Assembly: GCF_004138325.1 (NCBI RefSeq)
Contig: NZ_SBLB01000001.1
Span: 1,931,855 to 1,995,854 of the forward strand
Direction: 5' to 3'
Source of the DNA: Spirosoma sordidisoli
Lineage (GTDB): Bacteria > Bacteroidota > Bacteroidia > Cytophagales > Spirosomataceae
DNA length: 64,000 nucleotides
Positions 54,201 to 62,625 of this stretch are shown here, in pieces. Below the pieces are notes generated by a model, which was not told the origin of the DNA, did not search any database, and saw only the letters and a program-made list of their open reading frames with translations. A program made the translations under genes and the position numbers. The number at the start of each line of letters is the position of its first letter. Position 1 is the stretch's first letter.

Positions 54201-54285
54201 GCAGCTGGCCGGCAGCCTCATCACGACCGAAGAAAACTTTGTGAAATCACTCACGAAAGAAGATATTATGGTGCTGCTGGAGTAA
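51262..54285 (+). CDS. SNF2/RapA-family DNA helicase-like ATPase
   Basis: 1007 residues. The N-terminal ~530 residues form the region seen in bacterial SNF2 proteins (SNF2_assoc-like, no recognised zinc finger). The ATPase core follows: GCLADDMGLGKTVMTL (motif I, Walker A), LLVMPTSLLYNWELEARKF (Ia), YVILDESQAIKNPSSHITRA (II), LILTGTPLENSTMDLW (III), then HKVLVFSQFIKHLSVV (IV), LFLISLKAGGLGHNLTAAD (V) and DRAHRIGQQKTVFTYKFI (VI). All motifs are intact. It translocates on DNA using ATP, possibly to free stalled RNA polymerase. No defence genes are adjacent. Start as given; the promoter lies before the small ORF. Confidence 0.92.
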   Translation: MRVSPTQPFQIVYSLLDHEFLGYLIEAFVVQRNSKGELTLQNQTLSTQNVGEFAQGLDERDFELVKLIDSIQQDTIVKKFNTRKLPAVDFFLKIYDPQKGDKLVQEAICQYLENLKAQIMALMPGKPFYIMGNDGNPAWSVIEWMPEPARVNFHFDRNAESTHYFPIIRYPTGQVSETGRPLTDRVEFQFKDALMICDEPAYMMVGNRLYHFGKNVDGKKLRPFFTKNHIIIPRNIEQQYYERFVTQLIAGYDVYAKGFEIRSEILEPKPVLTVSETVTSGRTILADGSVDTDEEASQRITFDLSFQYGDFMFRFDSFGPSANVSLEKQGDDYIFHKIRRDQRLERQKLSFLRDTGLDLRHGRLALPKTEAFSWLTETNVRLQEAGFQLRQHEHDAKRYFLGYSSIDVSIREGRDWFDIYANVRFGEFEIPFLKLRTLILNKKREFSLPNGEVAVIPEAWFTKYSELFGFLEHRIDQDTDQLVLQKHHLALVQELERDNLASTVMSRKLERLRDFAEIESFPLPKQFKGVLRPYQQAGYDWMNFLRQYRFGGCLADDMGLGKTVMTLAMLQGQKEIALAEAGVSASPEEQQAALAAARPSLLVMPTSLLYNWELEARKFTPDLRVMIYTGTYRDKNTAQFDQYDLILTSYGIVRIDIDLLSHYQFNYVILDESQAIKNPSSHITRAVMQLNTKHRLILTGTPLENSTMDLWSQMSFINPGLLGSQSFFRNEFQVPIEKRHDEAKTGRLYGLIKPFMLRRNKAQVATDLPEKVESVLFSDMTPDQERQYEEAKSYYRNLILERIEEDGMARSQMIVLQGLTKLRQIANHPRMVDADYEGDSGKLDDMLMRLETAIGERHKVLVFSQFIKHLSVVRQYLKEKNIKYAYLDGSTTDRQSQVELFQTDDSVRLFLISLKAGGLGHNLTAADYVFILDPWWNPAIEAQAVDRAHRIGQQKTVFTYKFISRNTVEEKILALQRSKQQLAGSLITTEENFVKSLTKEDIMVLLE

Positions 54286-54375
54286 GGTTGGGGGTCAGGC
54301 AGTGGTTTTTTGGGACACTCGGTCTGTTTTAGAGTTATCTACCCGGAAATCATCATTCACCCAATCGACTCAACG

Positions 54376-54552
54376 ATGAACACAAAAAGTATACTCGGCC
54401 TTGTTCTAACCCTGGCCGGTCTGGCTGGCCTGATCTACGGCGGCATCGACTTCACCAAAGGGGGCGTGGCGCAGGCTTCGTTCGTTTACCTGATCCTGGG
54501 CGGCATCTTTTTCTTCGCCGGCATCAGCCTGATTCGTAATACGAAAGGCTAA
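54376..54552 (+). CDS. Small two-helix membrane protein
   Basis: 58 residues from ATG 54376 (MNTKSILGLVLTLAGLAGLI). Two hydrophobic helices (about 5-23 and 35-53) joined by a short polar loop with DFTKGG. A longer frame from 54310 has a non-membrane N-terminus and is not preferred. It is followed at once by a long hairpin. Function unknown; resembles small stress-type membrane proteins. Confidence 0.75.
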   Translation: MNTKSILGLVLTLAGLAGLIYGGIDFTKGGVAQASFVYLILGGIFFFAGISLIRNTKG

Positions 54553-54612
54553 AAAAAGAGTCATCCACATCTCCGCAGATCGACAGTCGCGGAGATGTGG
54601 ATGACTCTTTTT
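54553..54612. terminator. 24-bp perfect bidirectional terminator
   Basis: Arms 54553-54576 and 54589-54612 are exact complements, with A-run before and T-run after, 12-nt loop. It serves the small membrane protein gene (+) and the OMP gene (-), which converge here. Confidence 0.9.
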
Positions 54613-54625
54613 CGTACAAACGCTA

Positions 54626-55231
54626 CTAGTTGCTACCCAGGTTGTAATAAACACCCAGTCCCAACAGCAGCGCTGTGCTCGTCGTGCCCTCACCGAAAAT
54701 AAGGTGCAGACCGGCATCAACATTGACACCCAGCGCCGGGGTGAGGGCATACTGTACGCCCGCCTTGGGCGCAAACCCGAAATTGGTGAAGTTGTCTGAG
54801 ACAGACCCGAGAGAGCCTGCATTCGTTGTCAGATCGATTTTATAAGCAGTGCGATACATACCCGCTTCCAGCCCGGCGTAAGGACGCAGCGAAGGAACCA
54901 CTTCGTTAAAGAAATACTCCCCCTGCGCCGTAACCTGAAGCCTATTGACGCTAGCGGTAGCCGTGGCCGTAATTCCTCCGCTGCTGCTACTAGCCGACTC
55001 ACGTTGACTAAAGTACCGCGCGTTTAGCCCAACGGCCAGATTCCGGTTCAGGAAATAACGGCCGGTAACTCCCCCCCCCCATGAGCCATTAGAGAACGAA
55101 GAGCCCGATTCAACGGGGGCGAGGTAGTTCCCGGTCAGGTTTAGCTGAATTTGGGCCTGCGCCCGGCCCGGTACCAGCCAGCAACCCAGCAACAGGACCA
55201 GCGCAGCTACTATGCGTACATACTTTTTCAT
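54626..55231 (-). CDS. Outer-membrane beta-barrel protein with G10 tract
   Basis: 201 residues, signal peptide (VRIVAALVLLLGCWLVPGRAQA). Alternating strands typical of an 8-strand porin-like barrel: LNLTGNYLAPVESG, VGLNARYFSQRESA, VTAQGEYFFNEVVPSLRPYA, GLEAGMYRTAYKIDL and the terminal LLLGLGVYYNLGSN. The coding strand contains ten Gs in a row (reverse complement of 55071-55080) encoding part of WGGGV at about residues 51-55; change of one base would shift the frame. Function unknown, OmpW/opacity-like by fold. Confidence 0.85.
   Translation of the reverse strand: MKKYVRIVAALVLLLGCWLVPGRAQAQIQLNLTGNYLAPVESGSSFSNGSWGGGVTGRYFLNRNLAVGLNARYFSQRESASSSSGGITATATASVNRLQVTAQGEYFFNEVVPSLRPYAGLEAGMYRTAYKIDLTTNAGSLGSVSDNFTNFGFAPKAGVQYALTPALGVNVDAGLHLIFGEGTTSTALLLGLGVYYNLGSN
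55071..55080. repeat. Homopolymer C10/G10 tract in coding sequence
   Basis: Ten consecutive Cs on the plus strand inside the OMP gene, near codon 52. The frame is intact at this length. A candidate for slipped-strand length change. Confidence 0.85.
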
Positions 55232-55400
55232 AACTGTAGATAATTGATTGAGCCGCGAATCTAGGCTTTATCACATATTATCTACAGAACAGATACATTA
55301 AATTTATTCATATGTTGGCAAGGAGAACGCATGAATAGATTTAACACAGCGGATGTCTGCGGGTTTATGCTGGCTTTACTGTATACTGGTTCTTGCTAAG

Positions 55401-55490
55401 GCCTACACCACTGACTGGCCTGGCCCACCGTGGTCCGTATCTTTTATCAGGATTAAAACCACTGACTGGCCTACCGGCACAGTCAGGGTT
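55401..55490. repeat. Two copies of the CTGACTGGCC-type dispersed repeat
   Basis: ACCACTGACTGGCC at 55408-55420 and the fuller CCACTGACTGGCC...CAGTCAGGG at 55459-55488, separated by a half copy of the GTGGTCCG hairpin (55428-55439). The same element lies at 37652-37678 and 37896-37932. The gap 55232-55496 contains no gene. Confidence 0.7.
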
Positions 55491-55496
55491 ATGAGG

Positions 55497-56015
55497 TTAG
55501 CGGAGGTAGACGCCCATTCGGGTGTCATCACTCAGGACCACATCGACGTGGTCGGTCAGGGTGGTGCTGAGCTCGTAGCCTTTGTAGTCGGCAGAGACGG
55601 GGTAGCGGGGGTAGTTGCGGTCGACCAGCACCGCTACCTGCAGCTTGCGGATCGGCACCGACAAAAAAGGCTGCAGACTGAACGCCAGCGTTCGGCCGGT
55701 ATACAGCACGTCATCGACCACGATAACCACTTTATCGGTAAAGTCGGTAACCGATCCGCTGGCTTCGACGGGCGGCTGGGCGGGCTGGGTTTTGTCGAGC
55801 CGAAGCTGCAGCAGTTCGACCGAAAAAGGGGCTATGCGCTGCAACTCCTGGGCCAGGGCCTGGGCCAGCACGTAGCCTTCGCCCGAAATGCCGGCCAGCA
55901 GCAGAGCCGGCTCTTCAAAATTGGTTTCGTATATCTGGAAAGCAATCCGCCGGATTTTCTGGCGAATCTGCTCAGGAGTAAGAATCAGCGTTGGCTGGAT
56001 GGTATTCATGCGCAC
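55497..56015 (-). CDS. PyrR-like phosphoribosyltransferase
   Basis: 172 residues (second Met at codon 3 also possible). The PRPP-binding motif is VVIVVDDVLYTGRTLA (about 96-111), preceded by LLAGISGEGYVLAQALAQEL and followed by VAVLVDRNYPRYPVSADYKG (PyrR-like). It is either a regulator of pyrimidine genes or a uracil phosphoribosyltransferase; the pyr genes themselves are not in the window. Opposite in strand to the YcxB-like gene. Confidence 0.88.
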   Translation of the reverse strand: MRMNTIQPTLILTPEQIRQKIRRIAFQIYETNFEEPALLLAGISGEGYVLAQALAQELQRIAPFSVELLQLRLDKTQPAQPPVEASGSVTDFTDKVVIVVDDVLYTGRTLAFSLQPFLSVPIRKLQVAVLVDRNYPRYPVSADYKGYELSTTLTDHVDVVLSDDTRMGVYLR

Positions 56016-56129
56016 GTAAAACCATTTACGCTGTAAAGATGGGAAAAGTCGATCACGGAACGAAATAACTGAACCTCGGAGCCTTCCCCCTTTCGTGTGC
56101 CCTATTCTCCCTTTCCACCTAACAATCCG

Positions 56130-56137
56130 TATCTTTG
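56130..56137 (+). promoter_or_regulatory. -7 promoter box of the YcxB-like gene
   Basis: Perfect TAnnTTTG (TATCTTTG), 20 bp before ATG 56158. It lies downstream of an in-frame start at 56095, which it therefore rules out. Confidence 0.6.
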
Positions 56138-56157
56138 CGCTTTCTCACGAAAGTGCC

Positions 56158-56748
56158 ATGATTGTTAAGACAAAAAAATACGCATTAGACCAAAAGACGT
56201 ACATCAACATTGCCCTGCGGCAGTGGCTGAAGGAGAACTGGAAATGGGCCTTTGTACCGCTGGGACTGATCCTGCTGAACGTGGTCCTGAACATCACCGG
56301 AGCGTATCCAAATTACTGGATTTACATCGTCATTGTGCTCCTGACGATTCTGTACGTGCTGTTCTGGGCCGTACAGATTACGGGCATCGCCCAGATGGAA
56401 CAGAGCAAAGCCCTGTTTCAGAAATACGTCTACGAAATCGACAGCCGCCAGATTCTGATGCGCATCAACGCCAAAGAAGGGGGCCTGCTGAAATGGAATC
56501 AGATCGACAGCGTTATCAAGGACAAAGACGCCTACATTCTCTTTCTGGACAATACCGAAGCCATGAAAAATGTGAAGGCGACCTGGATTGCCCGCGTGGT
56601 CACGAAAGGACTTTCCAAAGCCCAGTTCCTGTATCTGCCGTTCAGCATTTTCAACAGCGATAACGACCTGCGTTTTACGGATGCGCTGCTCCGGCGCAAA
56701 GGCCTGCTGCCCGATAGTCCGGCGCTTCCGGCCGAAACCACCAAATAG
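56158..56748 (+). CDS. YcxB-like membrane protein
   Basis: 196 residues from ATG 56158 (MIVKTKKYALDQKTYINIAL), start decided by the promoter box. Two membrane helices (about 31-48 and 54-74; PLGLILLNVVLNIT and IYIVIVLLTILYVLFWAV). The C-terminal half has the YcxB-like pattern YEIDSRQILMRINAKEGG, LLKWNQIDSVIKDKDAYILF and LPFSIFNSDNDL. A family of unknown function. It precedes the peptidase gene by 54 bp. Confidence 0.75.
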   Translation: MIVKTKKYALDQKTYINIALRQWLKENWKWAFVPLGLILLNVVLNITGAYPNYWIYIVIVLLTILYVLFWAVQITGIAQMEQSKALFQKYVYEIDSRQILMRINAKEGGLLKWNQIDSVIKDKDAYILFLDNTEAMKNVKATWIARVVTKGLSKAQFLYLPFSIFNSDNDLRFTDALLRRKGLLPDSPALPAETTK

Positions 56749-56802
56749 CGGTCTGGCCCTGGTCGTCTCACACTCATCTGACCTTATTGGCACACAACCC
56801 GT

Positions 56803-58986
56803 ATGCTCCGATTTCTTAGTCTGCTGATTATCCTGCCAGGCCTCGTTCTGGCGCAAAAACCTGTAACCCTCGACGACATCTGGGGACGCAGCCAGGGTGT
56901 CTTCAACCAACGTTCGGTATCGGGCGTGAACTGGATGAAAACGGGCGGTTTCTACACCACCCTCGACGGCGGTCGCATCGATCGGTTCAGCATCACGACG
57001 GGTAGCGCCGTAGAGACCCTCTTCGACGAGCGCAAAAACACCGTGACCAGCACCGGCAAAGCCGTTCACGTCGACAGCTACCAGCTCTCGGCCGATGAGC
57101 GCAAACTCCTGCTGACCACCAACGAAGAGCCGATCTACCGCCGGTCCAGCAAGGCCGACTTTTACGTCTACGACCTGACCACCAAGCAGCTGAAAGCACT
57201 CAGCCAGGCCGGCAAGCAGCAGTACGCTACGTTCTCGCCCGATGGCAAACGGGTGGCTTTTGTTCGCGACAACGACCTGTTTGTGGTCGATCTTCAGTCG
57301 GGTAAAGAAACCCGGCTCACAACCGATGGCAAACGTAACGCCATTATCAACGGGGGCGCCGACTGGGTCTATGAAGAAGAGTTCAGCATGGCCCGGGCCT
57401 TCGAATGGTCGCCCGATAGCCGGCGGCTGGCCTGGATCCGGTTCGACGAAAGCCGGGTTCCGGAGTATAACATGCAGCTCTGGGGCGAACTATACCCCAC
57501 CGATTACCGCTTCAAATACCCCAAAGCCGGCGAAGCCAACTCCGTTGTAACGGTCTGGATAGCCGACGTAACGACGACCAGGAAAGTACAGGCGCAGACC
57601 GGCACCAATACCGACATCTACCTGCCCCGGATTCAGTGGACCAAAGACCCGGCGCTGCTGTCGGTCCGGCGGCTCAACCGGTTGCAGAACCAACTCGACC
57701 TGCTGCACGTGAATGCAGCCAGCGGGGCGGCCACTACGGTGCTGACCGAGTCGAGCCCGACCTATGTGGACCTGGAGTTTACCGACGATCTGACGTACCT
57801 GCCCGATGGCAAATCGTTTGTCTGGAGCAGCGAACGCAGCGGCTACAAGCACCTCTACCTGTACAGCATGGCGGGTAAACTGATCCGCCCCATTACCGGC
57901 GACGGCGCGTTCGAAGCGTTCAGCATCGTAGGAATCGACGAGAAAAAACAGCTCGTTTATTACCTCTCTACCGAAGACTCGCCCCTCGAGCGCCACCTCT
58001 ACCGGATCGGGCTGGATGGCCAGAACAAACAGCGGCTCACCACCCAGCCCGGTACCCACCGGGCCGACTTCAGTCCCGATTTTTCGTATTATCTACTGTA
58101 TCACGCATCTGCTTCGGCCCCGACAACGGTCAGCCTCCGCAACACCCAGTCGACCACCGATCTGCGGGTGCTGGAGTCGAACGGCGCACTCAAAACCCGG
58201 CTGGCCGGCTACCGGATCAGCCCGAAGCAATTCTTCCGGACCAAAGCCGCCGACGGGTCGACCGACCTCAACGGCTGGATGATTCGCCCGGCCGACTTCG
58301 ACTCGACCAAAAAATACCCGGTGCTGATGTTCGTCTATGGCGGCCCTGGCTCGCAGACGGTGAAGAACGACTGGGACGCCCGCGACTTCTTCTGGTACCA
58401 GACGCTGGCGCAGAAAGGGTACGTGATTGTATCGGTTGATGGGCGGGGTACGGGCGCGCGCGGAGCGGCTTTCCGTACGGTTACCTACGCTCAGCTGGGC
58501 AAACTCGAAACTGAAGACCAGATAGCAACGGCCCGGTACCTGAAAACCCTGCCCTACGTTGATCCGGCCCGGGTTGGCATCTGGGGCTGGAGCTACGGCG
58601 GCTACATGACAGCCCTCTGCATGACGCTGGGTGCCGACGTCTTCAAGACCGGCATTGCTGTTGCGCCCGTTACCAACTGGCGGTTCTACGACTCGATCTA
58701 CACGGAGCGCTACCTCAAGCGCCCGCAGGAAAACGCCAGCGGCTACGACGATAACTCGCCCGTTACCCACGCGGCCAAGTTACGCGGCCCCTTCCTGCTC
58801 GTACACGGCACCGGCGATGACAACGTTCATTTCCAGAACTCCGTTGCGTTCGAGAACGCGCTGGTAGCGGCTAACAAGCAGTTCCAGTCGTTCTACTACC
58901 CCAACCGGAACCACGGCATCTACGGCGGTAACACCCGCCTGCACCTGTACACGATGATGACCGATTTTCTGGAGAAAAACCTCTAA
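56803..58986 (+). CDS. Dipeptidyl peptidase IV-type serine peptidase (S9)
   Basis: 727 residues with signal peptide (MLRFLSLLIILPGLVLAQ), acting in the periplasm. The N-terminal beta-propeller (about 40-470) includes the Glu-Glu substrate motif in DWVYEEEFSM. The C-terminal alpha/beta-hydrolase domain has nucleophile Ser597 (GWSYGGYM), Asp672 (HGTGDDNVHF) and His704 (NRNHGI), so the triad is complete. It removes X-Pro or X-Ala dipeptides from peptides. Overlaps none; 6 bp before the nitrilase gene. Confidence 0.94.
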   Translation: MLRFLSLLIILPGLVLAQKPVTLDDIWGRSQGVFNQRSVSGVNWMKTGGFYTTLDGGRIDRFSITTGSAVETLFDERKNTVTSTGKAVHVDSYQLSADERKLLLTTNEEPIYRRSSKADFYVYDLTTKQLKALSQAGKQQYATFSPDGKRVAFVRDNDLFVVDLQSGKETRLTTDGKRNAIINGGADWVYEEEFSMARAFEWSPDSRRLAWIRFDESRVPEYNMQLWGELYPTDYRFKYPKAGEANSVVTVWIADVTTTRKVQAQTGTNTDIYLPRIQWTKDPALLSVRRLNRLQNQLDLLHVNAASGAATTVLTESSPTYVDLEFTDDLTYLPDGKSFVWSSERSGYKHLYLYSMAGKLIRPITGDGAFEAFSIVGIDEKKQLVYYLSTEDSPLERHLYRIGLDGQNKQRLTTQPGTHRADFSPDFSYYLLYHASASAPTTVSLRNTQSTTDLRVLESNGALKTRLAGYRISPKQFFRTKAADGSTDLNGWMIRPADFDSTKKYPVLMFVYGGPGSQTVKNDWDARDFFWYQTLAQKGYVIVSVDGRGTGARGAAFRTVTYAQLGKLETEDQIATARYLKTLPYVDPARVGIWGWSYGGYMTALCMTLGADVFKTGIAVAPVTNWRFYDSIYTERYLKRPQENASGYDDNSPVTHAAKLRGPFLLVHGTGDDNVHFQNSVAFENALVAANKQFQSFYYPNRNHGIYGGNTRLHLYTMMTDFLEKNL

Positions 58987-58992
58987 GCGCCT

Positions 58993-59922
58993 ATGCCCCT
59001 GCCAACTGTTCGGGTGGGCGTTGTACAGGCCACGCCCGCTCTGTTCGACCGCGAAGGAAGTATCGATCGGGTTATCCGCTGGATCGAGACAGCCGCGCAG
59101 GCTGGTTGTCAGCTCGTCCTGTTTCCGGAATCGTTCATTCCCTGCTACCCGCGGGGCTTAACGTTCGATGCCGTAGTGGGTCGCCGAACCGACCACGGGC
59201 GGAACGTATGGCTCGACTACTGGGAAAATGCCATCGAAGCCCCATCGGCACAGACAGACCGAATTACGGAAGCTGTTAAACAAGCAGGCATGCTCGTAGC
59301 GTTGGGGGTAACCGAGAAAGAGCCGGTTGGTGGAACGCTCCACTGCTCGCTGCTCTATTTCGGAAAAGACGGTACGCTGCTGGGGAAGCACCGGAAGCTG
59401 AAACCAACGGGGCTGGAGCGCTTCATCTGGGGCGAGAGCGACGGCAGCACGCTGGTCAGCTTCGACACCGAACTCGGTCGTCTGGGGGGCCTGATCTGCT
59501 GGGAAAACTACATGCCGCTGGCCCGGATGGCGATGTATCAGCAGGGCCTCGATATTTACCTGGCCCCCACGGCCGACGCCCGCGACTCGTGGCAGTCGAC
59601 TATGCAGCACGTAGCGCTGGAGGGGCGCTGCTTCGTGCTGGCCAGCAATCAGTTTGTCCGTAAAACCGATTATCCCGAACGGTATCAGGCCGAGCTGACT
59701 AACGAGCCCGACATCATGAGCCGGGGCGGTAGTGTTATTGTTTCGCCGATGGGCGAGGTACTGGCCGGACCACTCTGGGATCAGGAAGGCTTACTGGTCG
59801 CCGACCTGGATTTCGCCGTACTGGCCAAAAGTAAACTTGATTTCGACAGCGTAGGCCACTACGCCCGGCCCGACGTATTCACCCTGACGGTCACGAATCA
59901 GCCTCCCATCCAGCCGGTATAA
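58993..59922 (+). CDS. Nitrilase-family carbon-nitrogen hydrolase
   Basis: 309 residues. Triad Glu46 (LFPESFIP), Lys135 (GKHRKLKPTGLERF) and Cys169 (GGLICWENYMPLARM) is complete, and the order is that of true nitrilases rather than amidases (CWENY). Substrate unknown: nitrile, cyanide or an amide. Just after the peptidase gene, probably the same transcript, with a hairpin after it. Confidence 0.92.
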   Translation: MPLPTVRVGVVQATPALFDREGSIDRVIRWIETAAQAGCQLVLFPESFIPCYPRGLTFDAVVGRRTDHGRNVWLDYWENAIEAPSAQTDRITEAVKQAGMLVALGVTEKEPVGGTLHCSLLYFGKDGTLLGKHRKLKPTGLERFIWGESDGSTLVSFDTELGRLGGLICWENYMPLARMAMYQQGLDIYLAPTADARDSWQSTMQHVALEGRCFVLASNQFVRKTDYPERYQAELTNEPDIMSRGGSVIVSPMGEVLAGPLWDQEGLLVADLDFAVLAKSKLDFDSVGHYARPDVFTLTVTNQPPIQPV

Positions 59923-59924
59923 AT

Positions 59925-59961
59925 GCAGCGAGGAGACGCCCTGATAGCATCTCCTCGCTGC
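59925..59961. terminator. Bidirectional terminator
   Basis: GCAGCGAGGAGA and TCTCCTCGCTGC pair around a 13-nt loop; it follows the nitrilase stop (plus) and faces the stop of the Dabb gene (minus). Confidence 0.75.
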
Positions 59962-59980
59962 GTTTGTCAATAGCAACCGG

Positions 59981-60376
59981 TTATTTCGCCTGGTTGGTGA
60001 AATCGACCACCGTCACGTCGGCCAGCCAGGGACCCACTACTGAACCGAAGGCTTTATGAGCCGGATGAGGCAGGTAAGTATCCCGGTCTTTTTCGTTATC
60101 GAACGTCAGGATAAACGCGTGCGTCAGGCCTTTATCGAGTTTTTCGGGACTGTTGTTGGTTCCCCACTGGAACCCTTTGATTTCTTTGATCTTCGACGGC
60201 AGCGCTTCAAAAGCGGCTACAATCTCGGCCACCTTTTCGGGGGTAGTTTCGGGTTTGAATTTGAAGAGCACGACGTGCTGCAGGGCTTTGGCTTTCATGG
60301 GTTTGCGGGGCGGCTCGGTACCGGCGTAGGTAGTGAGCGTCAGGACCGTTAGCAGACTGACGAGTAGGTATTTCAT
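59981..60376 (-). CDS. Secreted Dabb-family (stress-responsive A/B barrel) protein
   Basis: 131 residues from ATG 60376 (MKYLLVSLLTVLTLTTYAGT), which begins a signal peptide; an in-frame start at 60463 would add 29 non-signal residues. The domain is the A/B barrel: LQHVVLFKFKPETTPEKVAE, GFQWGTNNSPE, GLTHAFILTFDNEKDRDTYL and HPAHKAFG. Dimeric ferredoxin-like fold; function unknown. Confidence 0.87.
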   Translation of the reverse strand: MKYLLVSLLTVLTLTTYAGTEPPRKPMKAKALQHVVLFKFKPETTPEKVAEIVAAFEALPSKIKEIKGFQWGTNNSPEKLDKGLTHAFILTFDNEKDRDTYLPHPAHKAFGSVVGPWLADVTVVDFTNQAK

Positions 60377-60475
60377 ATAGATATAGGGTTTGCAGGTTAA
60401 AGACCGTGCCACGGCTGGGCGACGTATCGCTTTGCACCGTGGCACGGAGTATGGTATCAGCAATAGAGGACGGTA

Positions 60476-61702
60476 TTAAGCCAGCCCCCGTTTTGCTTTC
60501 AGGTTTTCGTCCAGCGCTTCGAGGAAGTCTTCCGTATTGAGGTAGTGCTCACCCGCTACCAGTTTGGTACCAGCCGGGTAGGCCGACAACGCCAGATCTT
60601 TCGTCATCTTGCCGCTTTCTACGGTTTCAACGCAGACCGCTTCGAGTGCCGTAGCGAAATCGATCAGCTCCTGGTTGTCATCCAGCTGTCCCCGGAACGC
60701 CAGACCACGCGTCCAGGCGTAGATCGAAGCAATGGGGTTGGTGCTGGTTTTGTTGCCTTTCTGGTACTCGCGGTAGTGGCGGGTAACGGTACCGTGGGCT
60801 GCTTCCGCTTCCATCGTCTTGCCATCGGGCGTAACCAGTACCGAGGTCATCAGACCCAGCGAGCCAAAGCCCTGGGCTACCGTATCTGACTGTACGTCGC
60901 CGTCGTAGTTTTTGCAGGCCCATACGAAATTACCTTCCCACTTCAGCGCCGACGCCACCATGTCGTCGATCAGGCGGTGTTCGTAATGAACGCCTTTGGC
61001 TTTGAACTCGGCTTCGTAAATTTCCTGGAAGATGTCCTTGAAACGACCGTCGTATTTCTTCAGGATCGTATTCTTGGTCGAAAGATACAGCGGCCATCCC
61101 TTCTGCAGAGCCATGTTGAAACAGGCCTTGGCAAAACCGCGAATCGACTCATCGACGTTATACATCCCCATGGCTACCCCCGGACCTTTGAAGTTGAAAA
61201 CTTCGTACTCCTGTACGGTTCCGTCTTCGCCTTCAAACTTCATGGTCAGCTTTCCTTTACCCGGCACCAGGAAATCCGTAGCGCGGTACTGATCGCCGAA
61301 CGCATGTCGCCCTACGATGATCGGCGCGGTCCAGTTGGTTACCAGACGTGGCACATTGCTCATCACAATTGGCTCGCGGAATACCGTTCCATCCAGAATA
61401 TTCCGGATAGTTCCGTTGGGCGATTTCCACATCTGTTTCAGGTTAAACTCTTTTACGCGGTCTTCATCGGGCGTAATGGTGGCACACTTGATACCAACAC
61501 CGTATTCTTTGATTGCATTAGCGGCATCGATGGTTACCTGGTCGTTCGTCTGGTCGCGATATTCAATACCGAGGTCGTAGTATTTAATGTCAACGTCAAC
61601 GTAGGGCAGAATCAGCTTGTCTTTAATGAACTTCCAGATGATGCGGGTCATTTCGTCGCCATCCAGTTCGACAACCGGATTTGCTACCTTAATTTTTTCC
61701 AT
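60476..61702 (-). CDS. icd: NADP-dependent isocitrate dehydrogenase
   Basis: 408 residues, TCA cycle: isocitrate to 2-oxoglutarate plus CO2 and NADPH. It is the eukaryote-like homodimer type (IDH subfamily II): [53 protein letters not shown] (the substrate-binding Ser in SPNGT), [24 protein letters not shown] and [14 protein letters not shown]. Monocistronic with its own promoter. Confidence 0.96.
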   Translation of the reverse strand: MEKIKVANPVVELDGDEMTRIIWKFIKDKLILPYVDVDIKYYDLGIEYRDQTNDQVTIDAANAIKEYGVGIKCATITPDEDRVKEFNLKQMWKSPNGTIRNILDGTVFREPIVMSNVPRLVTNWTAPIIVGRHAFGDQYRATDFLVPGKGKLTMKFEGEDGTVQEYEVFNFKGPGVAMGMYNVDESIRGFAKACFNMALQKGWPLYLSTKNTILKKYDGRFKDIFQEIYEAEFKAKGVHYEHRLIDDMVASALKWEGNFVWACKNYDGDVQSDTVAQGFGSLGLMTSVLVTPDGKTMEAEAAHGTVTRHYREYQKGNKTSTNPIASIYAWTRGLAFRGQLDDNQELIDFATALEAVCVETVESGKMTKDLALSAYPAGTKLVAGEHYLNTEDFLEALDENLKAKRGLA

Positions 61703-61746
61703 GCGAGTTGTTTATAATTAATTGGGAACGAAGCAAAATTTGGGAG

Positions 61747-61754
61747 CAAAAGTA
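61747..61754 (-). promoter_or_regulatory. -7 promoter box of icd
   Basis: Perfect TAnnTTTG on the minus strand (TACTTTTG), about 45 bp before the ATG at 61702. Confidence 0.6.
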
Positions 61755-61821
61755 GTGAATAAGGGGCAAGGCGGAAAATAGAAACGAGCCTGAGGACCCT
61801 CCACACGGTTTATCGGTTTCA

Positions 61822-61951
61822 TCGGTATGAATGCCGACGCTAGTCATGAATCGCCGATAGAACGATCCGGCCCGGGTTTACCCTTTTTTACAGGTTATGA
61901 CATGATCATAATTTACCTATCCGACCAATGGATAGGCATTTATGCCGGGGC
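61822..61951 (+). repeat. REP-like unit A
   Basis: First unit of the array. Left hairpin TCGGTATGAATGCCGA (61822-61837; one mismatch), internal conserved part with GATCCGGCCCGGG, imperfect right end GGCATTTATGCCGGGGC. Confidence 0.8.
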
Positions 61952-61972
61952 CATACGCCATATCCCGTTTCA

Positions 61973-62107
61973 TCGGCATGAATGCCGACGCTAGTCATAA
62001 ATCGTCGACAGAACGGTCCATCCCCGGCTTACCCTTTTCATGGGTTATACCATCGCCAGGCCCCCACCCCGCCGGCCAATGACTAGCTCCGGCATTCATG
62101 CCGGGGC
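61973..62107 (+). repeat. REP-like unit B
   Basis: Left hairpin TCGGCATGAATGCCGA (61973-61988), right hairpin GCTCCGGCATTCATGCCGGGG (62086-62106, plus final C). Its right end is 1 nt from the stop codon of the transposase gene. Confidence 0.85.
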
Positions 62108-62108
62108 A

Positions 62109-62543
62109 TTAGTCATCAGTCGTAAATCGCCATTGTCGTACTAAGCTGTCATACTCCTCCGCGTAAGATCGTCCCTGATGATGGGCTTCCTGGTTACGGA
62201 TATAATCCCGAGTTTTATTAAGCGTTGATTCACACACGGAAACAGCGAAGTACTCCGTCTGCCAGGCGAAGTAGGCCGGCACGTATCGCTTTTCTTTCAG
62301 CCATCGCGAGGATTCTCCTTTCAGAATATGTACAACTTCAGCAATAGACTGAGTTGATTTAAGAGATATAAGTACATGTACATGATCCGTATAGCCATTA
62401 ATGAAATCGACGTAGATATCATGTTCGTGAGCATGGTCCCGTATATGCGAAAACACGACCTGACGTAAGGTAGGTGTCTGAAAGAAGGGCTCCCTATTCT
62501 TCGTGCTCCAGACAGCATGTACCCATATTCTAACATAGCTCAT
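62109..62543 (-). CDS. IS200/RAYT-like HUH (Y1) transposase
   Basis: 144 residues. Single-strand endonuclease of the Y1_Tnp family: it binds hairpins and cuts DNA through a tyrosine. HUH motif HVH in DHVHVLISL (about 53-61); catalytic Tyr in TRDYIRNQEAHHQG (about 111-124); SYVRIWVHAVWSTKNREPF at the start is typical. Length fits IS200-type TnpA and intact RAYTs. No TnpB is nearby. It lies precisely between units B and C of a hairpin repeat array; the flanks do not look like simple IS ends. RAYT (REP-associated) role is inferred from context. Appears intact. Confidence 0.85.
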   Translation of the reverse strand: MSYVRIWVHAVWSTKNREPFFQTPTLRQVVFSHIRDHAHEHDIYVDFINGYTDHVHVLISLKSTQSIAEVVHILKGESSRWLKEKRYVPAYFAWQTEYFAVSVCESTLNKTRDYIRNQEAHHQGRSYAEEYDSLVRQWRFTTDD

Positions 62544-62625
62544 AATTACGGCAGATTGATCTTATAAATTAATATATATTAAATAAACGTATGGATACAA
62601 ATATTCATCGGCATATCCCGTTTCG

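Noticed and set aside
51262..54285. SNF2 helicase as part of an anti-phage system
   Set aside because: No nuclease, methyltransferase or other defence gene on either side; fits the common stand-alone SNF2 ATPase.
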